A stretch of 64,000 bases of DNA from Symbiodinium natans (taxonomy: Eukaryota; Sar; Dinophyceae; Suessiales; Symbiodiniaceae). Below, piece by piece: positions 31,174 to 42,490 of the stretch (positions are counted from its first letter, which is position 1; the number at the start of each line of letters is the position of its first letter). The position numbers and the translations under genes are program-made. Location: contig CAJNDS010002068.1 in NCBI GenBank assembly GCA_905221605.1, forward strand, positions 25,001 to 89,000. Reading direction: 5' to 3'. Under the pieces are notes generated by a model. That model made no database searches, had not been told where the DNA came from, and worked only from the letters and a program-made list of their open reading frames with translations.

Positions 31174-31560
31174 CCCGATGCTTCCGCTCCAAGCCTGCGG
31201 GCTCGCCCCATTTGGGCCCCAAGAACTTCGCCACATCGTCTGCGTCCATCTTCGGCAAAGAGCCCGTGTTCAGAAGATACCCCTTCAGGGCCGCCTGCAT
31301 CGCCTGCTTGGAGGCAGGGTTTAGGGTTTAGGGTTTAGGGTTTAGGGTTTAGGGTTTAGGGTTTAGGGTTTAGGGTTTAGGCTTTAGGGTTTAAGGTTGA
31401 GGGTTTAGGGTTTAGGATAACTGTACTTACAACCCACTTCTAAGCCCCTCAGGTGCCCGAATATGGTTATAAGTACAGTTATAAGTGCAAAATTATATAT
31501 TGGTTGATAAGTACCACGAACCTCCAAGTGTCCCAGAAAGGACGCCAGGGTTTAGGAGAG
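31174..31560 (-). CDS. two-exon fragment with hybrid element/telomere intron
   Basis: The first exon ends at 31522 (TLASFLGHLE) with donor TTGGAG|GTTCGTGG, a family-4 edge. The second (31306-31174) opens after GCCTCCAAG in phase 0: QAMQAALKGYLLNTGSLPKM, DADDVAKFLGPKWGEPAGLE, RKHRG. The 215-nt intron starts as a family-4 element and ends as TTTAGGG repeat. Exon 2 is highly protein-like; family not recognised. The 5' border of exon 1 is not fixed. Confidence 0.6.
31317..31420 (+). repeat. telomere-type tract fused to a family-4 element
   Basis: Fourteen TTTAGGG-like units ending abruptly at GGATAACTGTACTTAC of the element. Confidence 0.95.
31420..31528 (-). mobile_element. TIR family 4, truncated copy
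   Basis: Right arm ATAAGTACCACGAACCTCC is present; the left arm is replaced by telomere-type repeats. Confidence 0.8.
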
Positions 31561-31664
31561 GGGTCGTTCTCGAAACTAAGGTACCTTTTTGGGGTCCCCT
31601 CTATCATACGGCACCTCTTATAGTAAGGACCCCAAAAAGGGACCCTAATCTAGAGAACTACTCA
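31556..31664 (-). mobile_element. family-8/3-like TIR element
   Basis: GTTCTCGAAACTAAGGTACC at left, GGGACCCTAATCTAGAGAAC at right. Confidence 0.6.
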
Positions 31665-31825
31665 GAGGTTGGTTCGTGGCTCAGGCGAGTTAGGAGCCCC
31701 AACACCTCCAACACGCAGCCCCTGGCACCTTCACAATCTCCTCCAAGCCCTCCACTCGCTCGTCGACGCCTCCGACCGTAGCCTTCACCCAAGCACAAGC
31801 AGCTAAGCCGCACCACTGTTGGGGT

Positions 31826-31882
31826 AACCCTAAGCCCTAAGCCCTAAACCCTAAACCCTAAACCCTAGACCCTAAACCCTAC
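31826..31882 (-). repeat. telomere-type tract
   Basis: CCCTAAG then CCCTAAA units. Confidence 0.9.
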
Positions 31883-32011
31883 AATTTTAAAATGATCATT
31901 CTTGTTCCTTATTGGGACTAAGTATTCGAAAACATGCAAAAGGATGTTCAACAATGAGCCAGTAAGCCCTACAACAAGGTGGGCTCCGTGGACCTAGACC
32001 GCCTTCCCCTC

Positions 32012-32055
32012 AACCCTAAACCCTGAACCCTAAACCCTACACCCTAAACCCTAAA
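32012..32055 (-). repeat. telomere-type tract
   Basis: Five CCCTAAA-like units. Confidence 0.9.
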
Positions 32056-32209
32056 TGTTCTGTAGACATATTTGGGAGACATGGGTGGAGGGCGTCAGGG
32101 TCTTGAGGCAGTCTTGATGCTCTGGATACGGAAGCCCTGATAGAATGGACTTCAGATTCCGGTGCTCAGAACAAAGGTGGCCGAAGATTTCGCTGACGCA
32201 CGAGGACAT
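32051..32209 (-). CDS. candidate exon, unknown protein
   Basis: Minus frame from ATG at 32209: MSSCVSEIFGHLCSEHRNLK, SILSGLPYPEHQDCLKTLTP, then into a telomere-type tract whose TTTAG makes the stop. An acceptor CGTGCGTCAG at 32197 is an alternative start. Confidence 0.5.
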   Translation of the reverse strand: MSSCVSEIFGHLCSEHRNLKSILSGLPYPEHQDCLKTLTPSTHVSQICLQNI

Positions 32210-32291
32210 GGGCAAGGATTAGGGTCCAGCAATTTCGTGATCTTAGAGTCAAGTTCAGCTCGATGTCACGATTGGGTCATATAAGGTACCC

Positions 32292-32603
32292 TCATCTCCC
32301 GTTTTGGGCTAGAACCAAAAGGCTCCGTACCATGACGTCCAGAATTGGGCCCAACATGCAGCATAACAGAAGGGAACCCGAAGCCCTGAGCCTCTCTTCC
32401 ATGCAACTCCGCACCTCCAGTTGATCGAAGCGGTCCTCGATCTCAGTGATGATCTGGTGATCATTGAGGGCTCCTGGACTGGAGCTGGGTTTAGGGTTTA
32501 GGGTGTAGGGTTTAGGGCTTAGGGTCTTAAGGCTGCTATCGAAAAATGAGCTCATTGTACTGGAGCTGGGTTGCAGCTGCAGCCTGTAGGGCATCTCTTC
32601 CAA
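32292..32603 (-). CDS. exon pair split by a telomere-type insert
   Basis: One open frame of 103 codons: EEMPYRLQLQPSS, a low-complexity middle made by telomere-type DNA, then GALNDHQIITEIEDRFDQLE and RSCMEERLRASG. The middle 81 bp (32478-32558) is bounded by a perfect 14-bp direct repeat, and removing it keeps the frame. Whether it is spliced or translated is open: the junction would be non-canonical. GAG|GTGCGG after DQLE may be a donor. Confidence 0.5.
   Translation of the reverse strand: MEEMPYRLQLQPSSSTMSSFFDSSLKTLSPKPYTLNPKPSSSPGALNDHQIITEIEDRFDQLEVRSCMEERLRASGSLLLCCMLGPILDVMVRSLLVLAQNGR
32488..32526 (+). repeat. telomere-type tract between 14-bp direct repeats
   Basis: Five units, flanked by ACTGGAGCTGGGTT at 32478 and 32559. 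Confidence 0.9.
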
Positions 32604-32619
32604 GCTGGTTCGACCGCAG

Positions 32620-33585
32620 AGGAGGGTTGTGCATTTAAACCTAGTCGCTGTTTTAGCCTGATGTTGGGTCGATTGCCTGGAGGGCTGAAGTTTTGATTAA
32701 GTGCTGTACCTCCTGAACAGCATCTTGCCAAGCTGCCGGACATGAGGCAGCGGCGGCCAACCGCACAAGTTCTCGCTTGCAGAGGATCCTTGGATTGAGC
32801 TGCACATCATATCAGGCCGGCTCTCTGAGTCACTCGTTCACAAGCCCCTGTCAGACTCTGTGGCCATACCGACAGAAATTTCGGCAATCTCTCTCCAAGA
32901 ATCGAAACGTGCAAGATCTCGGCTCGCACAAATCGAAACCCAGGTTGGGCCGCAGCGGCTAATGCTGGACAAGCAGTTGTCGATGAACGCCGAACCCTAA
33001 AACTGCAAGCTGCTTGGTGGTTTACATCATGCTGCGATAGAGTCGAAATGCAGACAACGACTCGTTTCTGAGACTTTAGCATGGGCATTGACTGCACCTG
33101 CTTTGGTTGTGGCATCTCAGGTCCCAGCACCCGTGCTTGGTGTGCGAGGTCTGGACATCCTTGAATTGTGGGATCATGTTGGGGACACCGGCACTTTCTG
33201 CGTGCCCGAATTTAAATAGAAGCTCCATGGCCTTATGTGCACATAAGCTTCTGCGAGTTACTGCTGTCGGTATGGCATATCGACCACTCCCAGCCTGTCG
33301 GTTGACTTGATGGCTAAGGCCTTCTATCCAGCTACTTCATTCCAAGCGCAAGCGTGCGCCTGGTCAATCCTCCGAAATCTTGAGCTGCGATGCTGCTTCC
33401 GACTTTCAGTCGTTAACCGCCACTATGCGTAGTTCGACAACGTTGATTCAGGCCCCCCCAATTAATAAGGTTCTTCGGAATAATGCGAAGTTTTGGGCCG
33501 GGAGTCTTGGGGGCCAACTCCCCAAAAGCTAAGCTCCTCAACCCTCGACGCCTCAACCTCTCAACCCTCCCAACTGATTTGTGGT
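32620..33585. other. stretch without a resolved gene
   Basis: Minus frame 32807-33130 and plus frames at 32777 and 33107 are open without clear borders. Confidence 0.25.
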
Positions 33586-33589
33586 TACT

Positions 33590-33690
33590 TCCCCAAATAG
33601 GGGTACCCCTTTTATGCCCCAGGTAGAATAGAATAATCCCCTAAAAGGGACTCCCAGAAAGGGTACCCCTATCTTCGGAAACCCGCCCCC
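33590..33690 (+). mobile_element. TIR family 3-like copy
   Basis: CTTCCCCAAATAGGGGTACC at left, GGGTACCCCTATCTTCGG at right. Confidence 0.6.
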
Positions 33691-34461
33691 TCCCCCACCC
33701 CCATATCAGATTCTTGCCCTCAAAACGTGCGAAAGTGTTTGGGGGACCCTGAGCCCACGGCGATCGAGCACGCGAAGCACTGGACGGTCTGGAGTTTCCC
33801 TGCGCGTAGGGGAGGAGTGGATACAACGTAGGTCTCGGCATTTCTGCGCAACGTTTCTTTGCGAGTTTGTGTCTAGCCGGCTTTGGATCGGGTTATTGGG
33901 CATTTCGGACGCCACTCGCGTCGAAGTTTGCTGAAGTTTGCTTATCCGGCCAGCTTTTACAGAGGAGTGCAAGACTGCTCAACCCCCGACAACTGAAACA
34001 TCCAACCTTCACAGTAGCGGCCACGCTGGCCGCAGGGCTGTTCAGACTCTTAAGATGTGGGTTTGGAGTAATTGTCATAAAAACCAACCTTTTCGAGGAG
34101 TGCGGAAGAGAGTTTTCTGCTTTTGCTGGTCTGAGGCTCTCCCTGACCTGCCCCGAAGAGGCCATGAAAACGAATGAGGGCCTACAGCATTTACTTGTAG
34201 TGGGTCGACATATCAGGGGCTACTTTAAGGCCCCTAAAGGTTCGGGCAGTTCCCTGCTTTAGCCGATAACTTGAATTTGGGAAACCGGGGGGGGGGGGGT
34301 GCAGAGGAGGTTCAAAGATTGCAGTGGCCTAGATTTTGTGGAGCTACAAGTTGGGGCTCTTTCAAGCCAACATGGCAACAAGTTAATTACCATCAAAGCG
34401 CATACCTGGCAACGCAGGAAAAATGCGCAGAGGTCCTTTTGCACACTTTGCTCAGTTCCCG

Positions 34462-34597
34462 TCAGGGTCTTGGATGCTTCCCCGGAGCATCTTCACCAAG
34501 ATGCTCGGCAGCTTCTTCATCGAAATGGCACACTTTGTAAAACGATTTTTCTTCGGGCGTTGCAGATCTCTCATCGTCGCCGAACTTGTGGTACAAC
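34462..34597 (-). CDS. C-terminal exon of an unknown gene
   Basis: Acceptor GTCGCCAAG, then LYHKFGDDERSATPEEKSFY, KVCHFDEEAAEHLGEDAPGK, HPRP and TGA. Acidic, strongly protein-like. A 195-codon plus-strand frame (34423-35010) overlaps and is rejected. Confidence 0.6.
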
Positions 34598-34994
34598 CTT
34601 GGCGACCGCACTTGTCGCGACAGCTTCTGTCGCCTTATATGGCGCAGCACAATGCCCTGATCTTCTGTCTCAGCTGTGTATACACTGGCCGACTCCTACA
34701 AGTGCAAGTTGTATTCTTTGCACATAAAATACCGATGTATAAATATACAATATGTATACATGCAACCAGCTTGGAATTCCGGATGCGAGCTTGGAACCAG
34801 GGATATAGGACACGCTCGAGACGGAAGTTGCGGATTGACAAACGGACGAAACTGGAAGGACCCATCTATAAGTCTATAACGACACAACACCGAAGATGCT
34901 GTGCACGCCCCGGTGTTCCAGTCACTGTCCATCCTCGGCCTCACGCCTGCAAGCATGGGACCTTTGGGGCCCTGGGATGTGGGACTTTCTGGGA

Positions 34995-35048
34995 CTCCCT
35001 TAAACCCTAAACCCTAAACCCTAAACCCTAAACCCTAAACCCTAAACC
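34995..35048 (-). repeat. telomere-type tract
   Basis: Seven CCCTAAA units. Confidence 0.95.
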
Positions 35049-35160
35049 CCTGGCTACAAGTACAGGGGCGCAGACAAGATGTGCATCGAAGGTTTTGCAG
35101 AGCCTGCTTCCTGCTAATCAAGGCAAGCAGGGCTTCCAGCTCCTCCAGCAAGCCTAGACT

Positions 35161-35245
35161 ACCAGGACGGGCTATTATACCCTATCACCCCCTTAAAAAA
35201 GGCCCTTTTATAGAGTTGATTATGGGGATTATAGGGCCCCTTTAT
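35161..35245 (+). mobile_element. TIR family 1, copy 9, right arm lost
   Basis: ACCAGGACGGGCTATTATAC at left; breaks off after TATAGGGCCCC. Confidence 0.75.
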
Positions 35246-35249
35246 AAGT

Positions 35250-38240
35250 AGACGTCCCCCAAGCTCGCTTCAGCGTTCTCGTTCTTTAAGTTCGGGTTAC
35301 GGGTCGTCTGCTCCCTCGCATCTGCAAAACGACTGGGCTGGGAACTCCGAGGTGCACTGCTTGGACCGCCGACATGCATTTAGGGATTAGGGTTTAGGGT
35401 TTAGGGTGCAAATCTGGCCTGGGCTGGCCCGGCTGGAAAGGTGGCGTGCGAAGGCGTTTACACTTGCTTGCGGACCAATTCCAAGTCCCACATAAACTGT
35501 ACTTGGATACCAAACCAAAAAGAGCTTTCCGCCATTGTTGAAGCTGCTCTTAGTTGCTAAAGTTGTTTTAATAAGAAGATGGCCGCGGTTTGAATAGGAC
35601 ATACTACAGTAGGCAGTACTTCCTACACACAGCAATAAGAGGATCTCTGCTCCCTTTGATAGGAAGAGTTTTCCATAAGAATAATCAAGACTCGGACGAG
35701 CCGCCCTCGTCTTCTCAGTATGAAATCTCACAAAAGACGTTCACTTATTAAAATTAAGAGAACCGGGTCTCTTTTAGTGACGGATCTATTCGCAAGCATT
35801 CATCACCCATTGAAAATACGAAGAATTGGTAGGGCACTCGTAACAGCTCCTCTCAAGAAATTGCACCCTTGATCAGAAAATGAAATGAGCCCATCGGCTG
35901 TGTTTAGATCACTCATTCTCGCGAACGCAGAATCTGGCAGCCCCAGATATGACTGCACATAGGACCCCTCTGTGTAGCCAGATATGTGAGGAAGCAATTG
36001 GAAGACATCGACATTTACAACAGTTGCGGTCTTGCCCCAACTTGTCCCAGTTTGCGAGGCCATGAGTCAGCACACGGGAAAGGACTTCCTGAGATTTTAT
36101 CCAGCCACGTATGGCACCAAAAAACCCGTCTTTCTCAGTATGGAGAGATGCCATGGAGGCTGGAATCTAGCCTGTGAGAGCCTTCGGGTCTGAGTAAATA
36201 CAATGCAAGACATCGACACCCAATCCGCGACTCTTGTACATAGCATTGATTTGATGCTTTTTCAGAAGTCCCGGACTTTGCTTGGGGCTTGTGTATTTTG
36301 CATTGTGCTTCTTCTTTTTGTAGTAGTGTCTGTTGCTTTTGGGGGGAGCTTGCTCTTCCCGTGCTTTTGAAAGAATACGGGGAATCTCCTGCAACCCAAG
36401 TTTTCTTGTCGTGCAGCCAAGTGGCCTGAGACAAGGCAAAAACAAACTGTTGAGTAGGTCACTGGAGGGGTGGGGGGGGGTGGCTGGAGGGGGTTGCCAT
36501 ACACACACATATGTAAATGAAATGAACATATATATATATATATACATGTACGCATGTATATATATGTATGTATGCATGCACACACATCCACATACACAGA
36601 ATGTGCACACAACAATTGTCCACCGTGCCCGTAGCCGCTGAACTATGTCGGCAACTGAGCAGGGCACTTGCACACCAGCATGGTCTCCGAGATGCCTCAC
36701 GCAACACCGCAAATTCGGGCGTGCGGAGACATGCGGAACAACAATTCGCCGCATCCCCTGAGGTGCAGCCATGGTAGAGGCAGTGCTGTTCGAGTACTAC
36801 GTAGAGACAGGCTCTGCAGATCACTCAAAAACGGACTTTAAAGCAGAGTGTGGAAGAAGCAACAAAGCCATGTCTGCGAGTATATTTCCTGAATCGCGCA
36901 ACCTGCTTCATGGAACTTTGGTGTGTTCTTCGATGTGACCGGTCGTTGATTCGTGAGGCTGTTTCTGGTTCCGCCTGCAAGTCCGGGTCCGAGTTCATCG
37001 AGCACATTAAGTCGCCTTTGTCAGCCGAATCTAGCCGATGGTGTAGAATGTGGCCTGCACTCCGTCCTTCTATTCCATATTATAACTTCCTGGTCCTCCC
37101 TGAGACGGCCGTCAACTCGCACGCCAAGATTGCAAACCCTGCACCCTGAACATCCGTGAAGCCTAACCCGAAACTGCCCCCGGGCCTTGCTTCAGGGCAT
37201 CCGGGCTGCTTGCAATGCTTGCAGTCAGCTCCCTCAGCCACTGGGCAGCACAACGCAGACTTTCGGGTTTAAGGGGCAGCTTGAGAACACAGGTTACTCC
37301 GGGCATGAGCAGTGTGAATGTACCTGTTGCTTAGAGCATCGCCCGCATCAGATCGCATCATCAAGAGTTACCATCAGCATGATCACAACCACCACCATGA
37401 TGATCATGGCCGCAACGACCACGACCACGACCACGACCGCGACCACGGCTGGTACAAAGGGGGGTCGAAGGGGGTATAAGGGTGTATGCCTGCCAGGGGT
37501 ATAAGGGTATAAGGGGGGGTGGTGGTATACAAGGGGGTGGTACAGCCGTCGTCGTCGTCGGCGGCGTTGGTGCCAGCACCACCACTCTTGTCACTACCAT
37601 CACCCAACATGAAAACGGGCGCAGTGCCTCTTGCTCCTGCTCATGCGCCCATCAGTCAGACGAGCCGCAGATCATCGCCCAAGTAGCCCTCAATGGCATG
37701 GGCGGAGATGTTCACGCCATCTAAGCTCCAGGTGCCCGATGTCTCCTCGCCTCGGCTCCATGTGGTTCAAGAGTGGGACATTCGTTCATGCTGTTCAGAA
37801 GCACTATCCTTTTGCATGTGTTTTCTGACTGCGCTCCCTGTCACTGCTACACGGTCAAATTATATACGTGGCACCTAACTCGTGATTTCTCACAACTTGC
37901 GGCATGCGTCAAAGGCGACTACGGTAGCTTCGGGAACTGTCATGCTGAGATCACTGCTCGCCCACTCCTCTGCACTCCGCTGCGGGCAGCTTTCGCGCAG
38001 CGGGTCTTCCCAGTAGTCATCATACCACAAATACCTCGAGGTGGGGTTCACAACATGAGCAGGGGCTTACCCGATCCGGATAGAACAGGGTCTGGTCCAG
38101 GTCCCCTTTTGCTACTTTTCCGTTAACATAACCAGCTTTGTTCCCCACCAGGCCCTTTGCAAAGACAGCGTGCCTGGGGATTTTGAGGTGCCAGTTTTCC
38201 ACTCGAAGCCTTGAAACCCACACCAGAAAACAAGCAGAAT
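35250..38240. other. stretch without a resolved gene
   Basis: Contains a short TTTAGGG tract (35386-35408), a TA/CATA microsatellite (36528-36580), a GT/GTC repeat (37385-37440 and 37500-37560), and open frames such as minus 36167-36772 that read through the repeats. No splice-consistent gene was built. Confidence 0.35.
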
Positions 38241-38243
38241 TGC

Positions 38244-38280
38244 AACCCGAAGCCCTAAACCCTAAACCCTGAACCCTCAA
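38244..38280 (-). repeat. short telomere-type tract
   Basis: Four CCCTAAA-like units. Confidence 0.85.
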
Positions 38281-38414
38281 ATCCAAGTTGCGCAGCGCGA
38301 TGGTCTGGGTGCAGGATCAAGATGGAACATGCCCAGGCGGCATAGACACCGGCAACCTGGAACCCAGCTCCGGCGAAGTGGGGGGATGCCTACATTCTTT
38401 TGGGCTTTGGGGTT

Positions 38415-38640
38415 TAAGTAGGGTTTAGGGTTTAGGGTTTAGGGTTTAGGGTTTATAGGGTTCAAGCATGACAGACCCCATGTAACTCACTACTTCTCGA
38501 CTTCGCGCGCTCACAGAGGTGTGACCATCAGCTGCTCTGCTTTCCACACCGGAACAAAGTCCCGTGCGCTTTCTCGTATCACGATCGCCGTGAGATCCTG
38601 GCAGTCCAGAATTAGGGTTTATAGGGTTAGGGTTTAGGGT
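38415..38640 (+). repeat. two telomere-type tracts
   Basis: TTTAGGG at 38415-38460 and a shorter tract at 38612-38640, both with a GTTTATAGGG variant. Confidence 0.85.
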
Positions 38641-38715
38641 GGTCATGATTCGACGGCAAGCAGCCCCTTGCAAAGAGAAGTAGAACTGTATAGCTCCCTG
38701 AGCCAACTACAAGTT

Positions 38716-38788
38716 GAATTATAGGGTCCTCAAGAAAAGGGGAGGGGGGGCTCCAGGAGAGGTATGCAACCCTAAGGACCCTATAAAT
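38716..38788. mobile_element. small inverted-repeat element
   Basis: TATAGGGTCCT at left, AGGACCCTATA at right. Family not seen elsewhere in the window. Confidence 0.5.
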
Positions 38789-39402
38789 GTAAGCAATCGT
38801 AGCTAGATCAGCTCACCTGCTGTGATACAGATCGCACAGCCATCAACCAAACAAACGGTCTGAGCTTGTCGACTCCACCGCTTGAGCCTGCTCATTCTTG
38901 TATATTCTTGCTAAGGGAGATTCATGACGCCACAGGTTGACAACTCAACCCAGCGAGCCGACGAGAACCGGAATGAATTGAACGAAACCCCGCGCTCCAG
39001 ATCGCCACCGCTGTCCACATCCTCCAGTCGCTCGCCGCCCTGCCGGGATTGGCTATTCGGCCGAGGTTTGCTCAAGTCAAAGTTTCGAATATGGGCACCA
39101 CTTCGGCCAAAATTCAATCTGACATTGTGGATCTATACTCAAACGCATGAGCCCTTGCAAGAGCACATAGGGCTGCGGACATTTTAGGATCACAGTATCG
39201 CGCTCGGGACTTGAAAGGGTCTGCATGAGTCCACGTTTGCGGCGTGGTCCGCTGTAGAAGGCAGCTTCATGCATCACGACAGGCCCGCTTGTGACCCCGG
39301 CGCAAACCGCGTAGCGAACAAAAATAGCTGTGAGGAGGAACTCGTTGGCGTTGGGAGGCGGGGACTCCCCAGGCTAATCAGGGTTCGACTATACCTGACA
39401 TC

Positions 39403-39753
39403 TCAATCCCAAGCAGTTGCTCTATGCTCCGCGCTCTCTGCAGCCCTACAAGCGCAGTATCCCAAAGCCTCCAGGACCTTGCCATCCAACTGGAGCTTCA
39501 CACGCACAACCCCGGTCACCTTGGGCTCCAGCTCCACCTCTTTGTGGGAAAAAGTCCATGGGCTTTCGGAACGCTGGGCTCAACATGGATTTTGAAGGAC
39601 TCCCTGGTTCTTAGTGGGGAATGAGGGAGGTACCCTATATGTACTCTTAAAGGGATTATATAGGGTACCTCATTCCCTTATTCCCTACTAAGAACCAGCC
39701 AGAGGAACATGCTTTTGATTTTGATGGCATGAGAAGTAAAGAGATATGACTTC
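39403..39753 (-). CDS. two-exon gene end, intron = family-6 element
   Basis: Exon 39753-39700 follows TTTGACCCAG (EVISLYFSCHQNQKHVPL) and ends CTG|GC. Exon 39573-39403 follows TTGAGCCCAG in phase 0: RSESPWTFSHKEVELEPKVT, GVVRVKLQLDGKVLEALGYC, ACRAAESAEHRATAWD, TGA. The 126-nt GC-AG intron is mostly the element. If the GT six bases further on is used instead, another frame of exon 2 results; the frame given is much more protein-like. Family not recognised. Confidence 0.6.
39604..39698 (+). mobile_element. TIR family 6, copy 2 (intronic)
   Basis: CTGGTTCTTAGTGGGGAATG at left, ATTCCCTACTAAGAACCAG at right. Confidence 0.85.
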
Positions 39754-39854
39754 CTGGGTCAAAGCACGAGGGCCCGGGACGTGCGAGGGAAGACCCAACA
39801 ACTCTGCATGCCTCTACCTTACAAATCTCTACCAACCTGAACCCAGGAGCTACA

Positions 39855-40052
39855 ACCCTAAACCCTGAGCCGTAAACCCTAAACCCCTGAACCCTAAGCC
39901 CGAAACCCCTAACCCCTAAACCCCTAAGCCCTAACTCCTACCCCTAAACCCAAAACCCTAAACCGTAAACCCTAAACCCTAAACCCTAAACTCTAAACCC
40001 TAAACCCTCAGGCCTCAACCCTCAACCCTCAACCCTAAACCCTAAAGCCCAA
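39855..40052 (-). repeat. decayed telomere-type tract
   Basis: CCCTAAA with many variants, acting as the intron before the exon at 40061. Confidence 0.9.
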
Positions 40053-40060
40053 AAAGCGGG

Positions 40061-40149
40061 CCTTGCTCGCAATGGCCGCCACGGTCCAGGCCGCATCGGC
40101 CTCAAGCGCTAAGAGCTCCTCCCCGCCGAGGCCTCAGATGCAAAGCTTG
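40061..40149 (+). CDS. exon between two telomere-type tracts
   Basis: Acceptor GCCCAAAAAG, then RALLAMAATVQAASASSAKS and PPRPQMQSLQ, donor GCAG|GGTTTAGGG. Ala/Ser-rich but clean borders. Confidence 0.5.
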
Positions 40150-40226
40150 CAGGGTTTAGGGTTTAGGGTTTAGGGTTTAGGGTTTGGGGTTTAGGGTTTA
40201 GGGATGTTTAGGGTTTAGGGTGTTTT
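40150..40226 (+). repeat. telomere-type tract
   Basis: Nine TTTAGGG-like units. Confidence 0.95.
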
Positions 40227-40242
40227 GAATGTTGGTTCGTAG

Positions 40243-40270
40243 GGGAATGGGGGAATGAGGTCCCCGTAAA
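40243..40270 (+). mobile_element. TIR family 6, left-end fragment
   Basis: GGGGAATGGGGGAATGAGG. A family-1 copy follows 16 bp later. Confidence 0.5.
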
Positions 40271-40286
40271 ATAACCAACAGCAAGT

Positions 40287-40374
40287 ACCAGGACCGGGCG
40301 ATTATACCCCTACAACCCCCTGCCCTTTATTGGGTTGATTATGGTGATTCTGGGGCCCAATAGCCCATCCTGGT
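40287..40374 (+). mobile_element. TIR family 1, copy 10
   Basis: ACCAGGACCGGGCGATTATAC ... CAATAGCCCATCCTGGT (read in parts); TA on both sides. Confidence 0.75.
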
Positions 40375-40379
40375 ATAGC

Positions 40380-42480
40380 AATCTAGAAAAATAGAGCTGA
40401 ACAAATATCATCACACAGTAATGTACTGATATGGTATAAAAGGCCAGTCCTGTGGCATTTTCACATACTAATCCAATGCCGTATAATAATGTAGTAATAG
40501 AACTAATATAACTGCCTCCGTTCTTTTGGTGTGTTTTGAGGTGCTTCTGTACACGCTTCTCCAAGCAAAAGGGAGCTGAAGGTTGGGGTTACGAAGGTTC
40601 TCTGGCGAGAGGGCTGTGAGCTTGAAATGGCTGTGGAGCTTCGGTTTGTGCGCTTCAACATCGGTAACCTTCGTTGCCGCTTTCGGCGTCGCGCTCGTAG
40701 CCAGGAATGCCACAGGTTCCAGCAGCACTATAGGAGTTTCATGACTGTTGCCGTCTGAGGAGCTGCGGACAACAACGCGGAGCGTCTTGGCAGCCTCAGC
40801 CTGTCATGGAAGGTGAAACCGACGTGCTCTCAACGGTACGCAAACACGTGAGCCAGGATCGGCACCGTTCCCAGACCTCACATCGCTACACCCTTCCAAA
40901 GCGGTTCTAAACCTGTTGAAAAAAAATCCTGGTCGAAGCCCCCTCTACGTAATGCAGAACGACCCTCAGTGTGTGCCAAGGAGGGACTCCATCCCCTTCC
41001 TCCTCTTTTTCTGGCTCGGTGCCCTTCGTGCCCTCGGTGCTCATGGCCTCCACACGGCATCCGGGTTCTCATGCTAGCCCAATAGAGCCTGAACAAAAAA
41101 GGGGTTACCCAAAGACTACACTTCGAAGAGCAGCAAGCAAACACAACCCCATCCGCAAGTAGCGCCCTGTGTATGTTGGCCCAATGCCAGCACAGACATG
41201 AGACCCCCCCCATGGCATCTTGGCTTTCTTTCACCAATTCTGGAAGACATTAGAGCACAAGAAAGAGGAAGCTCGCCCAAACGACCTAGCCAAGCAAGCA
41301 CTGATCCTCCATCAAGCTTCTTGCCGTCGAATCGCCGCTTTGTTCAGCAGAAGCTGCCGCTTTTCGGACAGGAGTCACGGTTCAGGCGGGGGTCAAGGTT
41401 GGGGCGTGCCAGCTCTGGTCCGGAGCTGTTTCCGTGTGATCTGAGAGTGGCAAGTCCCTAGGTCTACAGAGGCTATGACGTGAAGACTTGTGAACTTAAC
41501 GGAGAACCAGCACCAAAAACAGGCTTGCCATGCAGAGGTCCAGTGTGCTCTATTCAGACAGGGCTCTTCTTATAGCAGCGTGGCCGGGCTGCTGTGTTCA
41601 ATGTCAATTTGCACTTTCAGCTGCTTTGGGCCAAAGGAGCCACGTAGGTCGCTCCAAATAGCAGCAGCGCAAAGCAGGGTGTGAGTCTGCTGTGTCATCT
41701 CAATGTGAAGGCTCTGCTACACTCCGCAGTCAGCTGCAACCAGCGAGTCACTTCCTCAAAGCCCATTCGAGTCTGGTGCCATGGGAGCTGCAGACACGTG
41801 TAAGACTCGCTTTGGATGCACAAGCAAACATGCTGGAGATGGGCAAGGCTTACGTAGGTCGTCGATCGAGAAGAGAGTGTGCCACTTCTCCTGCCATCAT
41901 GACGTCTTCGTGCATCAGGTAATGTCTCTAAACAAGTGCACTGTATCACGGTGTCTTTAACTCTTCTGCTGACTGGAGTCGCGCTTGCTTAGCCTAATTT
42001 AACAAAAGCAGCGACCCATACCTGGATCATCTCATTGCTGGCACCACTGGTACGGACAAAAGGCAAAAGTACTCAAGAACATGATCAGCCTGAGTTCCAG
42101 GTCAATGCGCATCCGTCGCGTGGTCTCAACCTCTCTAAAGTCGAATGCATCATCAACTACTGCACAGAATTTGACATCACTGTCCAACTCGGCAGGATGG
42201 AGTAGGATAGAACAGGCATTTCCTGCCCTTGAACTGGTTTCTTGGGTCGGACTTGGCTTTGTTTTCTTTTTGGCTTTCGGACAACGTGAGATGACAGGAG
42301 AGGAAAGAGATGAAGAGGAAAGAGATGGCAAGCACTAGGGCCCACACAGCATCCTGGTATGCTGCTCGAGCTTCGTCTCGTTGATCCTGCCGCGCATGGT
42401 CTCCGGGTTTAGGGCTGCAGAGTTCAGAACAACTGATTCTACCATGTTAGAGATGACAATCAATGTGTAGTCTCAGAATC
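40380..42480. other. stretch without a resolved gene
   Basis: Open frames on both strands; a minus frame near 42075-42230 (KFCAVVDDAFDFREVETTRR) may be an exon. No elements recognised. Confidence 0.3.
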
Positions 42481-42490
42481 ACGAACTGCC

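Noticed and set aside
34423-35010. 195-codon plus-strand frame
   Set aside because: The minus strand holds a much more protein-like terminal exon with a clean acceptor and stop.
42340-42358. Fragment of a family-1 right arm (CATCCTGGTA)
   Set aside because: Too short and no left arm nearby.
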